Positions 26,167 to 34,938 of a stretch of 64,000 nucleotides of DNA are shown here, in pieces (the stretch's first letter is position 1; the number at the start of each line of letters is the position of its first letter). The stretch is taken from assembly GCA_040381535.1 (NCBI GenBank), contig JBEIHF010000004.1, forward strand, positions 1-64,000, read 5' to 3'. This DNA is from Micavibrio_A sp040381535 (GTDB lineage Bacteria > Pseudomonadota > Alphaproteobacteria > Micavibrionales > Micavibrionaceae). The translations under genes and the position numbers were made by a program. The notes below the pieces were generated by a model that saw only the letters and a program-made list of their open reading frames with translations, made no database searches and was not told the DNA's origin.

Positions 26167-27501
26167 TTACGCTGAATCTTTTTGTTTGTTTTTACGGTTG
26201 CGGTACACGAGCGCCCAGCCTTCTTTAAGAATGGCGCGCGATCTTGCAACGAGGAGTGAATCTTTTGGAACATCCGATGTCACCACGGAACCCGCGCCGA
26301 CATAGGAGCCGTCTTCCAATTTCACGGGCGCGACGAGCGTGGAGTTGGAGCCCACGAACACGCCTACCCCGATATTGGTTTTGTGTTTGTCGAAGCCGTC
26401 ATAGTTGCAGGTGATGGTACCCGCGCCGATGTTAGATTTAGCACCAACGACCGCATCGCCGATGTAAGAGAGATGGTTCATCTTTGCACCCGCTCCGATA
26501 TCCGATTTTTTGATTTCGACGAAGTTTCCGACCTTCACGTTTTCGTCCAAGGTCGCGCCGCCGCGTATGCGTGCGAACGGACCGATAGATGCGCCCGACG
26601 CAATCGTGACTTCCTGCAGATGCGAGAAGGCATGAATGGTGACGTTATCTGTGATTTTTACTTTGGGGCCGAACACCACATTGGGTTCGATAACGACGTC
26701 TTTTCCCAAAACCGTATCGAAGCTCAAATAAATTGTGTTGGGGTCGATGAGCGTTGCACCATTGGCCATAGCCTTATCGCGCAAATTAATTTGTGCCATG
26801 CGTTCATGTTCAGCCAATTCAGAGCGCGTGTTCACGCCCCATACCCATTGCACGTCGGTTTCGACGACATAGGTGAGGAAACCATCGCGTTCTGCAATTT
26901 TGGGCACATCGGTTAGATAAAATTCGCTTTGCGCATTGTTGGGTTGCAACTGATCCAGCCATTTCGCGAGGTGCGTCGAGGGGATGCAGAAATTCCCCGC
27001 GTTGCAAAGACGGATTTCTTTTTGTTCGTCGGATGCATCGCGCTCTTCGACGATGTTATCGAGTGTGCCGTCATCGTGCGTGATGATGCGGCCCAGACCT
27101 TTGGGCGATAGTGGGCGTACGCCCATCACGGAAATGCCTTTCCAAGCGATCATTTCTTCGAGGACTTTTTTGTCGAGGAAAGGCTCATCACCGAGCAGGA
27201 CCAGAACTTTGCCTTCGAAACCCTTGAGCAAAGGCAGGGCGGGTTTGACGGCGTCGCCCGTGCCTTTTTGTATTTTTTGAATGGCGGTAGAATGTGGCGC
27301 AACGGCGGCGGCCACATCATCCATGCCTTCGCCCACCACAACGATGATTTTTTCGGGATTCAAACTTTCGGCTGTTTCAATCAGCCAGCCGATCATTGGA
27401 CGGCCCGCGATATCATGCATGACTTTGGGTTTGTCGGATTTCATGCGCGTGCCTTTACCGGCGGCGAGGATAACGATGGCGAGAGGGTCTTTGCGTGTCA
27501 T
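26167..27501 (-). CDS. glmU: Bifunctional UDP-GlcNAc pyrophosphorylase / GlcN-1-P acetyltransferase
   Basis: 444 aa. N-terminal uridyltransferase with AIVILAAGKGTRMKSDKPKV (8-27) and QKGTGDAV; C-terminal left-handed beta-helix with hexapeptide repeats and the acetyltransferase motif NYDGFDKHKTNIG. Makes UDP-N-acetylglucosamine. First gene of the glmU-glmS unit, reading away from the DUF3108 operon. Confidence 0.96.
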   Translation of the reverse strand: MTRKDPLAIVILAAGKGTRMKSDKPKVMHDIAGRPMIGWLIETAESLNPEKIIVVVGEGMDDVAAAVAPHSTAIQKIQKGTGDAVKPALPLLKGFEGKVLVLLGDEPFLDKKVLEEMIAWKGISVMGVRPLSPKGLGRIITHDDGTLDNIVEERDASDEQKEIRLCNAGNFCIPSTHLAKWLDQLQPNNAQSEFYLTDVPKIAERDGFLTYVVETDVQWVWGVNTRSELAEHERMAQINLRDKAMANGATLIDPNTIYLSFDTVLGKDVVIEPNVVFGPKVKITDNVTIHAFSHLQEVTIASGASIGPFARIRGGATLDENVKVGNFVEIKKSDIGAGAKMNHLSYIGDAVVGAKSNIGAGTITCNYDGFDKHKTNIGVGVFVGSNSTLVAPVKLEDGSYVGAGSVVTSDVPKDSLLVARSRAILKEGWALVYRNRKNKQKDSA

Positions 27502-27584
27502 GATGTAGTTTTCCCAAAATTACGGTCGCACCTCAAATCACAAGGTGTTGCACAAAGTAACATAATATATGGGTTTTTTAAGGA

Positions 27585-28499
27585 CTAATCTTCTTCCGGA
27601 AGGTCGAGCGTTTTGCCCTGTCCCGAATAATGCGTTAGATGCATGAAAAGCGTGCCGTATTCGGTTTTTACACGAATTTTGACAGGAACGGCGGGTTCAC
27701 CGGGGGCCATCTGGGCGAACCAGATGGTGGGCATGGTGCCACGATCCTTACCCTGTTCCTGAATGGACATCCAGCCGCGGGGTTTAGCGTGCCACTTGCC
27801 TTCGAGCGGTTTAACCTCAATCGTACATTCTGTAGCGGGGCCTGAGTAAACGTTATATTCGTTGGCCTTTAAATTTTCTTGCAGTTTGTGGTGGAAGATA
27901 AGGTTATAGCTGCGTTGCCCGTCAAAGATTTTGTTCGTGCCCTCGCATTTTCCTGTTGCTGCTACTTCGTTCATTACCATCAGGGTTGCGGATAAAACAT
28001 CCGTACTTTTGTCGGTCAGACCCGGTTCAGGTTCTTTCGGGCCGTTTTCTTTTTCATTTTTGACGCTGTATTCCTTGAACGTACCGTCCTTACTATAATG
28101 GAATTGCGTCAATTCCTGCTCGTCCTTCCAAATCGTATCAGAAAAATGGAGTTCTGGCTGGGGGTATGAATCTTTGACATTGTACCAACCGGTCGTCTGA
28201 AATAGGCCCTTCCAGGGTGCAAGCTTTGCAAGGAATCCATGCGTGTAGGCGGCCAAACGTAAAAGATATGCATCTTTTTCGGCAAGATCGATGGTCAGAT
28301 CTGAAGACACAACGTGAAACCCTCCCGCATAGACATCGTACTGCATGATTTGTTTGGCATCAGCGACAGCGGGCGTTGCGACGGGTTTTGCGGCGGCGTC
28401 GTAACTAGGCGAAAAAAGACTAAGTATAATGACCGACAGTGCGCAGGGTTTTACCGCCCAAACCTTCTTTAAATGTTTTGATACCTTCCGCACTTTCAT
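27585..28499 (-). CDS. DUF3108 periplasmic protein
   Basis: 304 aa with signal peptide (ALSVIILSLFSPSYDAAA). The mature part has the DUF3108 beta-rich pattern (IMQYDVYAGGFHVVSSDLTID, GLFQTTGWYNVKDSYPQP). Start ATG 28499 has a strong GGAGG ahead of it located inside the upstream gene, so an 80-base overlap is real. Probably acts in the cell envelope; biochemical role unknown. Confidence 0.82.
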   Translation of the reverse strand: MKVRKVSKHLKKVWAVKPCALSVIILSLFSPSYDAAAKPVATPAVADAKQIMQYDVYAGGFHVVSSDLTIDLAEKDAYLLRLAAYTHGFLAKLAPWKGLFQTTGWYNVKDSYPQPELHFSDTIWKDEQELTQFHYSKDGTFKEYSVKNEKENGPKEPEPGLTDKSTDVLSATLMVMNEVAATGKCEGTNKIFDGQRSYNLIFHHKLQENLKANEYNVYSGPATECTIEVKPLEGKWHAKPRGWMSIQEQGKDRGTMPTIWFAQMAPGEPAVPVKIRVKTEYGTLFMHLTHYSGQGKTLDLPEED

Positions 28500-29403
28500 C
28501 GTTCACGCCTCCGAGGTCGAGTTCCTTGATTCCCTTTTGTTTTAGCACAGACATGCCTTCCCACAAAATAAGATGATGGGCGGCGGTGTCACGTCCCGCT
28601 TCCGACGACCATCCGCACAAATAGGTAGCGCTCCGCCCGTGGCGGACAAGTAGGACGAATGCCGCGGCTTCGCCATCTTTCTCTTCATTTTTCAGGGCGC
28701 GGCCGATAAGAAGATCACCTTTCGCGGCCAGAAGCGGCAAGTATTTGCGTAAGAATTCGGGGCTCGGCCCGCCATATTCACGAATGGCTTTGTCAGCAGT
28801 GTAAATGCAGATGAGCCAAGAGAGGTGTTTTCCGGCTTCGTCCCATTCGACGGCGAGGCCCGCTTTTTCGGATTTGTTCAGTTTGTTGCGCCAGTTGGAT
28901 TTGAGGTTGGCGCGGAGCTCTTCAATGGATGGCGTCAGATCAAGCCAGATGGTTTGGTAACCCTTACCGAAAAAATTCAAACCTGTTTGGCAGATCATTT
29001 TTTGCGCGGTGATGCCGTCTTCGGTTTCTGGAATGATGCGGCGTTTTCGGCCCCAGCGTTGCGGGAATTGTTTGTTCAATTCATCGAAGAATCTTTTGAC
29101 GTGCATAGCATTGCCGAAACCTTCGAACCATAGCGGCCCGCGATCCACCACCACGGCATGAATGCGGTTCCACAAAATGCCCGCTTCGAAGATTTGAACG
29201 AGTCCTGCTTCCACGCCGTCTATTTCAATGATACCCCAGCGCGCCTTTTGTTTTTGCAAAGGGCAGACTACAAGCGCGTAGGTGTAAGATTGGAGGATAT
29301 TAGACTTTGGCAGACGGGAAAATTTACTTTCCCATTCATCAATGGATTGCGTGTTCCACTTTATTGCGCAGTGCATTTGATCCCTCTTCGCTTGCTTCAT
29401 CAA
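28420..29403 (-). CDS. FemAB/GNAT-like acyltransferase
   Basis: 327 aa. Duplicated GNAT-type fold of FemAB/FemX proteins: WGIIEIDGVEAGLVQIF in the first half, then SNWRNKLNKSEKAGLAVEW and a second core AAAFVLLVRHGRSATYLCGWSSE with HHLILWEGMSVLKQKGIKELDLGG. Family members transfer amino acids to peptidoglycan or modify surface glycans using aminoacyl-tRNA; the substrate here is not evident. Overlaps both neighbours (80 bases with DUF3108, 65 with the PH-domain gene), so it is the middle gene of a tight operon. Confidence 0.75.
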   Translation of the reverse strand: MMKQAKRDQMHCAIKWNTQSIDEWESKFSRLPKSNILQSYTYALVVCPLQKQKARWGIIEIDGVEAGLVQIFEAGILWNRIHAVVVDRGPLWFEGFGNAMHVKRFFDELNKQFPQRWGRKRRIIPETEDGITAQKMICQTGLNFFGKGYQTIWLDLTPSIEELRANLKSNWRNKLNKSEKAGLAVEWDEAGKHLSWLICIYTADKAIREYGGPSPEFLRKYLPLLAAKGDLLIGRALKNEEKDGEAAAFVLLVRHGRSATYLCGWSSEAGRDTAAHHLILWEGMSVLKQKGIKELDLGGVNDESAEGIKTFKEGLGGKTLRTVGHYT

Positions 29404-30397
29404 AGCTGGAGATCAGATCGGTGTCAACATCATCGTCGGCGGCGGGGTACTTGTTCGGGATCAATCCCTGTTCAGCCATTTGTTTTACCACTTCCTGAAC
29501 CATGTGGGGCATCACTTGCTCCATCGCTTGCGCCACGGCAGCAGAATCAATAGCGGGTTGCTGTGGTGCCTGAACCTGACCGGATGGTGGCTGCATAGGT
29601 GGTTCGGGGTTGAGCGGCGCGGTTTGTGGCGGCGGTTCATGCGGCGTCGGCATGGTCGGAATTTCTGGTGATTGCGGAATAGTGGGCGTGGTGGGTTGCG
29701 GTTGGATTTCGGGCTGCGTCGGCTGTTGCCCCGGTTGCATTTCCGGCACGGGTTGGATCGGCGGCTGTTGCGGTGCAGTGGTAGGTGTATCCACACCCTC
29801 AACTAAGGCGGCAGGCGCGGCTTCGGTAACGGGATGTTTTTCGCCTTTGCCGACGACGATCGACAAAGCATCTTGTGTTTTGGAACGGGCGCTGTGAAGC
29901 GCGTTCAAAAATACTTCGGGGTTTTCAATAGCTGGCAACATAATATCTCCTATAAAACGGCAGTCGAGTTTCAAGTATCCGTAGCCAAGAATGCGTCCAA
30001 ACGTGCCAAGGTCAAGATTTTCCCCGCGGATTTCTTCCAGATCGATATCTTTCACTTTTACGAAGATAAAGCCTTCTTTTAAAACGACGCGGCGTGTGGT
30101 CAGACCCACTTCGGTGACTAGCACTTTCAACACGAGGAAGAAAAATACCAAAAGACCCGCGCCCAGACAGATCCACAGAGCGCCGTCGGCGAGGTTCATA
30201 AAGAGCAAAGGCGCGGCAGGATTATCCGCCCAATCCGCAAGCATGAGAGCAAAGGTCATAATGACCTTGTTGATAGCCCAGCCGACGATGGCCATGATAG
30301 CGAACCACACGAGGCCCTTGACCACATAAATCCAGTGGCATCTGGCGATACCGATTAAATTTTCTTCAGGTGCAATAATTTTGCGTATATAAGCCAT
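29339..30397 (-). CDS. Membrane protein with PH (bPH2/YdbS-like) domain and Pro/Gln-rich tail
   Basis: 352 aa. Start at 30397 because GAGAGAGAA precedes it. Two membrane segments (LVWFAIMAIVGWAINKVIMTF and LWICLGAGLLVFFFLVLKVL) lead to a bacterial PH-like domain (VGLTTRRVVLKEGFIFVKVKDIDLEEI) as in YdbS/YdbT. From about residue 200 on comes a long proline/glutamine linker and a helical tail with QAMEQVMPHMVQEVVKQMAEQG. Such linkers usually tether partners. Function unknown. Confidence 0.78.
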   Translation of the reverse strand: MAYIRKIIAPEENLIGIARCHWIYVVKGLVWFAIMAIVGWAINKVIMTFALMLADWADNPAAPLLFMNLADGALWICLGAGLLVFFFLVLKVLVTEVGLTTRRVVLKEGFIFVKVKDIDLEEIRGENLDLGTFGRILGYGYLKLDCRFIGDIMLPAIENPEVFLNALHSARSKTQDALSIVVGKGEKHPVTEAAPAALVEGVDTPTTAPQQPPIQPVPEMQPGQQPTQPEIQPQPTTPTIPQSPEIPTMPTPHEPPPQTAPLNPEPPMQPPSGQVQAPQQPAIDSAAVAQAMEQVMPHMVQEVVKQMAEQGLIPNKYPAADDDVDTDLISSFDEASEEGSNALRNKVEHAIH

Positions 30398-30441
30398 AAA
30401 ATATTCTCTCTCCACAATACAGTCAAAACACCAACGCCAAG

Positions 30442-30469
30442 CGCCCCTTACAGTTCCCGAAAAGGGGCG
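30442..30469. other. 8-bp inverted repeat in the dapD leader region
   Basis: CGCCCCTT (30442-30449) and AAGGGGCG (30462-30469) lie in the 165-base divergent gap before dapD; an outer TACAG/CTGTA pair (30449-30453, 30476-30480) could compete with it. No T tract follows. May be an operator or leader structure. Confidence 0.3.
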
Positions 30470-30562
30470 AAATAGCTGTAATTTCATGGGTTTTTCTGCC
30501 TTGGATTGGTCATATGAATTATGTATGGTCTTGGAAACCATTTACACTCGAGGAAGCTAATC

Positions 30563-31429
30563 ATGTCCCATACCGCCGCCGCGCCCCAACAAGACAATCT
30601 TGCCGCAATTATCGATGCTGCGTGGGAGGCGAAAGATTCCATCAACGCTGCCACCAAAGGCGAAGTGCGCGACGCAGTGACAGAGGCGCTTAACCTTCTG
30701 TGCGGCGGAGATCTGCGTATCGCGACCAAGGAAGCGGACGGCTGGCACGTACATCAATGGCTGAAAAAAACCGTTCTACTTTCTTTCCGTTTGAATCCCA
30801 ACGAAGCAATTTCCGGCGGCCCCGGCGGCTCCACTTGGTGGGACAAGGTTCCGAGCAAATTTGACGGATGGAGCCCTGAACGTTTCAAGGAAATGGGTTT
30901 CCGTGCCGTCCCCGGCAGTATCGTGCGCCGGTCCGCCTATATCGCGCCCAATGTTGTCTTGATGCCTTCGTTCGTGAATGTCGGCGCCTATGTCGGTGAA
31001 AACACGATGGTCGATACGTGGGTAACGATCGGTTCCTGCGCGCAGATCGGAAAGCATTGCCACATATCAGGCGGCGTCGGTATCGGCGGCGTTCTGGAAC
31101 CTCTTCAGTCGGGTCCCGTCATCATCGAAGACAATTGTTTCATCGGCGCGCGTTCGGAAGTTGCCGAAGGTGTGGTAGTCGAAGAAGGCTCCGTGATTTC
31201 CATGGGTGTTTTCTTGGGCGCATCGACCAAAATCATCGACCGCGAAACGGGAGAAATTTTCATGGGCCGCGTCCCTGCCTATTCTGTCGTAATCCCCGGT
31301 ACTCTGCCCGCCACTAAGCCCTTGCCAAACGGAGCCCCCGCTCCATCTTTAGCCTGCGCCGTCATTGTAAAACGAGTAGACGCGAAAACGCGCTCCAAAA
31401 CCGGAATCAACGAGCTTTTAAGAGACTGA
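30563..31429 (+). CDS. dapD: Tetrahydrodipicolinate N-succinyltransferase
   Basis: 288 aa. Succinylates tetrahydrodipicolinate in diaminopimelate/lysine synthesis. N-terminal helical part, then hexapeptide-repeat beta-helix (VVLMPSFVNVGAYVGENTMVDTW), with GGVGIGGVLEPLQ and the family end RSKTGINELLRD. Start 30563 has GAGGAAG before it; an upstream frame start at 30521 lacks one. dapE, the enzyme two steps later, lies two genes downstream on the same strand. Confidence 0.96.
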   Translation: MSHTAAAPQQDNLAAIIDAAWEAKDSINAATKGEVRDAVTEALNLLCGGDLRIATKEADGWHVHQWLKKTVLLSFRLNPNEAISGGPGGSTWWDKVPSKFDGWSPERFKEMGFRAVPGSIVRRSAYIAPNVVLMPSFVNVGAYVGENTMVDTWVTIGSCAQIGKHCHISGGVGIGGVLEPLQSGPVIIEDNCFIGARSEVAEGVVVEEGSVISMGVFLGASTKIIDRETGEIFMGRVPAYSVVIPGTLPATKPLPNGAPAPSLACAVIVKRVDAKTRSKTGINELLRD

Positions 31430-31526
31430 TTTAGAGCGGTTTTTTGCACTGCAATCTATTTGATTTACATCGTACGGCGCTAATGTTAGTCATAATGCGT
31501 TTTATGGGTATTTTTAAGGACTTGTA

Positions 31527-32858
31527 ATGCTCGACGTTGGTCAAGCCCCGAACGTCTCCAAGGCTCCCACTGCCATCAGTGTGCGGGGCAATATCCGTGA
31601 GCTCTTCAATCAACTCTCGGCTTATGAAGAAGAGCACATGGCCAACACGCCAGAAGCAGCCGAAAATGTTAAAAACGCCTTTCGCGAATTTCTGATCAAA
31701 TGTGATTACAAACTGGCGCTAAAAAATTTCGATGCTTTGCTTGCGGAAAAAAGCGGTGACAAGGCGTTTCGCGATGATGGGACGGTGAACTGGTATCACG
31801 AACTGGTTCCGCTTTTGATGATTATGGATCTTGCAAAAAGAGGCAAGAAAAACGGCGGGTTCAATTTGAAAGATCTGGAAGAATGGGGCGGGCTCGAGGT
31901 CGCCATCATTTCCCACCTGCGTCATGATAGTGCCGAAGATTTTATTACCAAAGAAGATCTTCTGCAGCAGATGAAGAGTATGATCGCAGAAATAAAACGC
32001 GAAGAGCCTAATGCTGACATTGCGAAATACCAAAGACAGATGTTGCTCAGCATGGACAATATCGAGTTGATGACACAGAAGAGACTTTTCAATTCTGACG
32101 GATCGCCGAAATTGAGAGCTGACGGCAAGCAGGATAAAGAAGACATTGTCGATTTCTCCCACCGTATGCTTAAAAATCCGATCGTTATCATGTTAAAGAT
32201 GGCCGACCTTATACACAACGGGGCCACGCTCCTGCGTGACGAGGTCAACGGGCCACTGGCCAGAGCACAAAAGCTGGCAAAAGCATCTCTAGATGAAACA
32301 AATTTGCAGAGTATAAATCTGGATACCGCAACGGCTGATTCCATGCCGATATCGACTAAACTGGCTTCAAAATTTTCACCGCAGAAAATTCTGGAGCGGT
32401 GTAACCGTATGGAAGACATTTATGGGAGACGTTTTGGTATCGCAATAAAAGCTATGAAGCGCTGGGAGTCTTTTGGAGCAGCCATCAAAACTCTCGACCA
32501 CACTATGGGCGCGGTTCTTTATCCGCACTTCCGCTACCTCGCCAACGTTGATCTGTTTCATAAAAAACCTTATTATAAGTATCCTGTAGATCTCGACGAA
32601 TACATGGACAATGCCACCAAATGGAGTCTTAAAGGCGCGTGGAACATCCTCCATGTCAGTTTCAAGCGTATGGCCAATTCAGTGGATCCGACAATGGAGC
32701 CCGAAAAATTCGAAAGGCTGAGTATGCATATGCGCCATGTTATCCTGCCCGCGCTGGAGCCGTGGAAAGGTCATTTCGGCTATTTGTTCAATGCCAATGA
32801 CAATGATACAGGCGGCAACCGAACCGCCGCACCGGTTCCCCAAACATCGGTTGCATAA
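31527..32858 (+). CDS. Divergent HD-domain protein (RelA/SpoT hydrolase-like)
   Basis: 443 aa, soluble. Residues 123-140 (LEVAIISHLRHDSAEDFI) and 220-231 (VIMLKMADLIHN) resemble the HD and KxADRxHN motifs of the ppGpp hydrolase domain of SpoT/Rsh proteins; His133-Asp134 and Asp227 would be metal ligands, His91 a candidate for the first. No synthetase, TGS or ACT domain follows; the C-terminal part is helical. It could be a small alarmone hydrolase or some other HD phosphohydrolase. AAGGA supports the start. It separates dapD from dapE, with short gaps, so is probably co-transcribed with them. Confidence 0.6.
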   Translation: MLDVGQAPNVSKAPTAISVRGNIRELFNQLSAYEEEHMANTPEAAENVKNAFREFLIKCDYKLALKNFDALLAEKSGDKAFRDDGTVNWYHELVPLLMIMDLAKRGKKNGGFNLKDLEEWGGLEVAIISHLRHDSAEDFITKEDLLQQMKSMIAEIKREEPNADIAKYQRQMLLSMDNIELMTQKRLFNSDGSPKLRADGKQDKEDIVDFSHRMLKNPIVIMLKMADLIHNGATLLRDEVNGPLARAQKLAKASLDETNLQSINLDTATADSMPISTKLASKFSPQKILERCNRMEDIYGRRFGIAIKAMKRWESFGAAIKTLDHTMGAVLYPHFRYLANVDLFHKKPYYKYPVDLDEYMDNATKWSLKGAWNILHVSFKRMANSVDPTMEPEKFERLSMHMRHVILPALEPWKGHFGYLFNANDNDTGGNRTAAPVPQTSVA

Positions 32859-32885
32859 ACGCTTGCGGCGATTCATAGTAAGCCT

Positions 32886-34010
32886 ATGAATGTTGTAGAA
32901 ATCCTTCAAAAACTGATCCAATTCCCGTCCGTGACACCGGAAGATTGCGGTGCGCAGGACTATCTTATTTCGCTGCTCAAACCGATGGGTTTTGAAATCT
33001 ACGATCTGCCGTTCGAAGGGCGCGGATCGTACCCCGTAAAAAACTTTTTCGCGCGGCGCGGCACAGCGGGACCGCATTTGTGTTTCGGCGGCCATACCGA
33101 CGTGGTGCCTGCGGGCGATGAAGCTGCGTGGAGTGTGCCGCCGTTCAGCGGCGCCATCAAAGATGGGAAAATCATCGGGCGCGGCACATCCGACATGAAG
33201 GGCGAAGTCGCAGCGTTCATCGCGGCGGTTTCCAAGTTTGATAACACCAAAGGTTCCATCAGTCTTTTGATCACAGGCGATGAAGAAGCCGATGCCATCA
33301 ACGGCACGGCGCGTGTTCTGGAGTGGATGAAAGACAACAACCAGATCCCTGATGTCGCGCTGGTGGGAGAGCCTTCCAGCCCCACTTTTATGGGTCAAAG
33401 CATGCGTATCGGACGCCGTGGTTCCCTATCCGCCGTGCTTACCGCGCGCGGAACGCAGGGCCATGTGGCAAACCCGCATCTGGCCGACAATCCCATGCCG
33501 CGTTTGATAAAGTTCTTAGATGCGCTGTGTACGCTCAAACTCGATGATGGTATGGAATATTTCCCCGCCAGCAATCTGGAAGTCGTTTCCATTGATGTCG
33601 GCAACAAGGCATTCAACGTTATCCCGGCAGCAGGCGTGGCAAAATTCAACGTGCGCTTCAACACCAACTGGACGCATGAAAGCCTTGAGAAGAAAATCAC
33701 GGATACCCTCAAAACCATGGGCGATAATTTTGAAATCAACTTTATCCGCGGCGGCGATCCTTTCCTGACCGAACCCGGTGAATGGACCAGTCTCGTGCGG
33801 AGTGCGGTCACACACGTCATGGGCAAGGAGCCGGAACTGAATGCGGGCGGCGGAACGTCGGATGCGCGGTTTATCGCCAAATATTGCCCTGTGGTCGAAT
33901 CAGGCATGACCAGCAAAACCATCCATCACGTGGATGAATACTGCACATTGGAAGATCTTGAAAAATGTGAGCTAATTTACCTTGAAATATTGAAACGATA
34001 TTTCGCGTAA
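32886..34010 (+). CDS. dapE: Succinyl-diaminopimelate desuccinylase
   Basis: 374 aa M20 zinc enzyme giving LL-diaminopimelate. LCFGGHTDVVPAGDEAAW (about 61-78) and GRGTSDMKGEVAAFI hold the first zinc ligands, TGDEEADAINGT the catalytic Glu; the end contains AGGGTSDARFIAKYC and the last ligand His in VDEYC context. Closes the dap locus; a terminator follows. Confidence 0.95.
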   Translation: MNVVEILQKLIQFPSVTPEDCGAQDYLISLLKPMGFEIYDLPFEGRGSYPVKNFFARRGTAGPHLCFGGHTDVVPAGDEAAWSVPPFSGAIKDGKIIGRGTSDMKGEVAAFIAAVSKFDNTKGSISLLITGDEEADAINGTARVLEWMKDNNQIPDVALVGEPSSPTFMGQSMRIGRRGSLSAVLTARGTQGHVANPHLADNPMPRLIKFLDALCTLKLDDGMEYFPASNLEVVSIDVGNKAFNVIPAAGVAKFNVRFNTNWTHESLEKKITDTLKTMGDNFEINFIRGGDPFLTEPGEWTSLVRSAVTHVMGKEPELNAGGGTSDARFIAKYCPVVESGMTSKTIHHVDEYCTLEDLEKCELIYLEILKRYFA

Positions 34011-34143
34011 CACATTTTAGCCCCAATTCATCTTGAAATCATCATGTTCCGGCCAAACCACCGTACCTTTTCGGGGGCAGTATGCTCATGTCAAGACGAC
34101 GTGCATCGCATGTCTATCAAGACTCTCTCTGACCCCTGACTCC

Positions 34144-34180
34144 TCCCTGTGGCAAATTCCCCTGCCACGGGGATTTTTTT
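34144..34180 (+). terminator. Rho-independent terminator after dapE
   Basis: TCCCTGTGGCA (34144-34154) pairs with TGCCACGGGGA (34163-34173, one G-T wobble) and is followed by seven T. Confidence 0.85.
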
Positions 34181-34928
34181 ATCGGTAGTCGATGTGAACG
34201 AGGGTTAATCCATCAGGCGGGGCGGTAATGCCACCCTTGGTGCGGTCTTTGGCATCGAACGCGGATTTAAAATCATCCTTCGTCCATTTGCCTTCACCCA
34301 CATGCGTGAGCGTTCCGATCATATTGCGCACCTGATGATGCAGGAAAGATTTGCCTTCGCATTCCATGATCACTTCATCGCCGCTGCGCGTGATATCTAT
34401 ACGGGTAATATTCCGCACGGGGGATTTTGCCTGACAGTCAGAATCACGAAAGGTGGAATAATCATGCGTGCCAATCAGCATCTGCGCCGTGTTATGCATG
34501 ATTTTTTCATCAAGAGGTTGCCAAAAATGCCATGCAAATCCTTGATTGAGAGCAACAGGCGCACGGCGATTACAAATACGGTAGCGGTATAATTTTGTTT
34601 TGGCACCAAAGCGGGCGTGAAATTCCGCATCAACCTCTTCCGCGTTTAAAATCGCAATCGGATGAGGGCGCAGTAATGCATTCAAAGCCTTTGCCAAATC
34701 AAACCCGCTTAAAGGCCGCGCGCCGTAATCCAGATCAAAATGTGCAATTTGTCCCAGTGCATGCACGCCTGTGTCGGTGCGGCCAGCGCCTTGAATACGT
34801 ATGTCTTTTTGACAAAATTTGAAAATCGCTTCTTCGATATGCTGTTGCACGGAAGGCTGGCCGTCCTGACGCTGCCAGCCGCAATAGGGCATGCCGTTAT
34901 ATTCTATGGTCAGTTTCCAGCGTGTCAT
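34179..34928 (-). CDS. truA: tRNA pseudouridine synthase A
   Basis: 249 aa. Modifies U38-40 of the tRNA anticodon arm. WKLTIEYNGMPYCGWQRQ at the N-terminus, catalytic Asp in GAGRTDTGVHALGQIAHFD, RYRICNRRAP and FLHHQVRNMIGTL are family motifs. Start at 34928 leaves the normal N-terminus and lies 11 bases after fmt; an upstream in-frame start (34964) would overlap fmt. Last gene of the rmuC-def-fmt-truA run. Confidence 0.95.
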   Translation of the reverse strand: MTRWKLTIEYNGMPYCGWQRQDGQPSVQQHIEEAIFKFCQKDIRIQGAGRTDTGVHALGQIAHFDLDYGARPLSGFDLAKALNALLRPHPIAILNAEEVDAEFHARFGAKTKLYRYRICNRRAPVALNQGFAWHFWQPLDEKIMHNTAQMLIGTHDYSTFRDSDCQAKSPVRNITRIDITRSGDEVIMECEGKSFLHHQVRNMIGTLTHVGEGKWTKDDFKSAFDAKDRTKGGITAPPDGLTLVHIDYR

Positions 34929-34938
34929 GCCCAAAATC

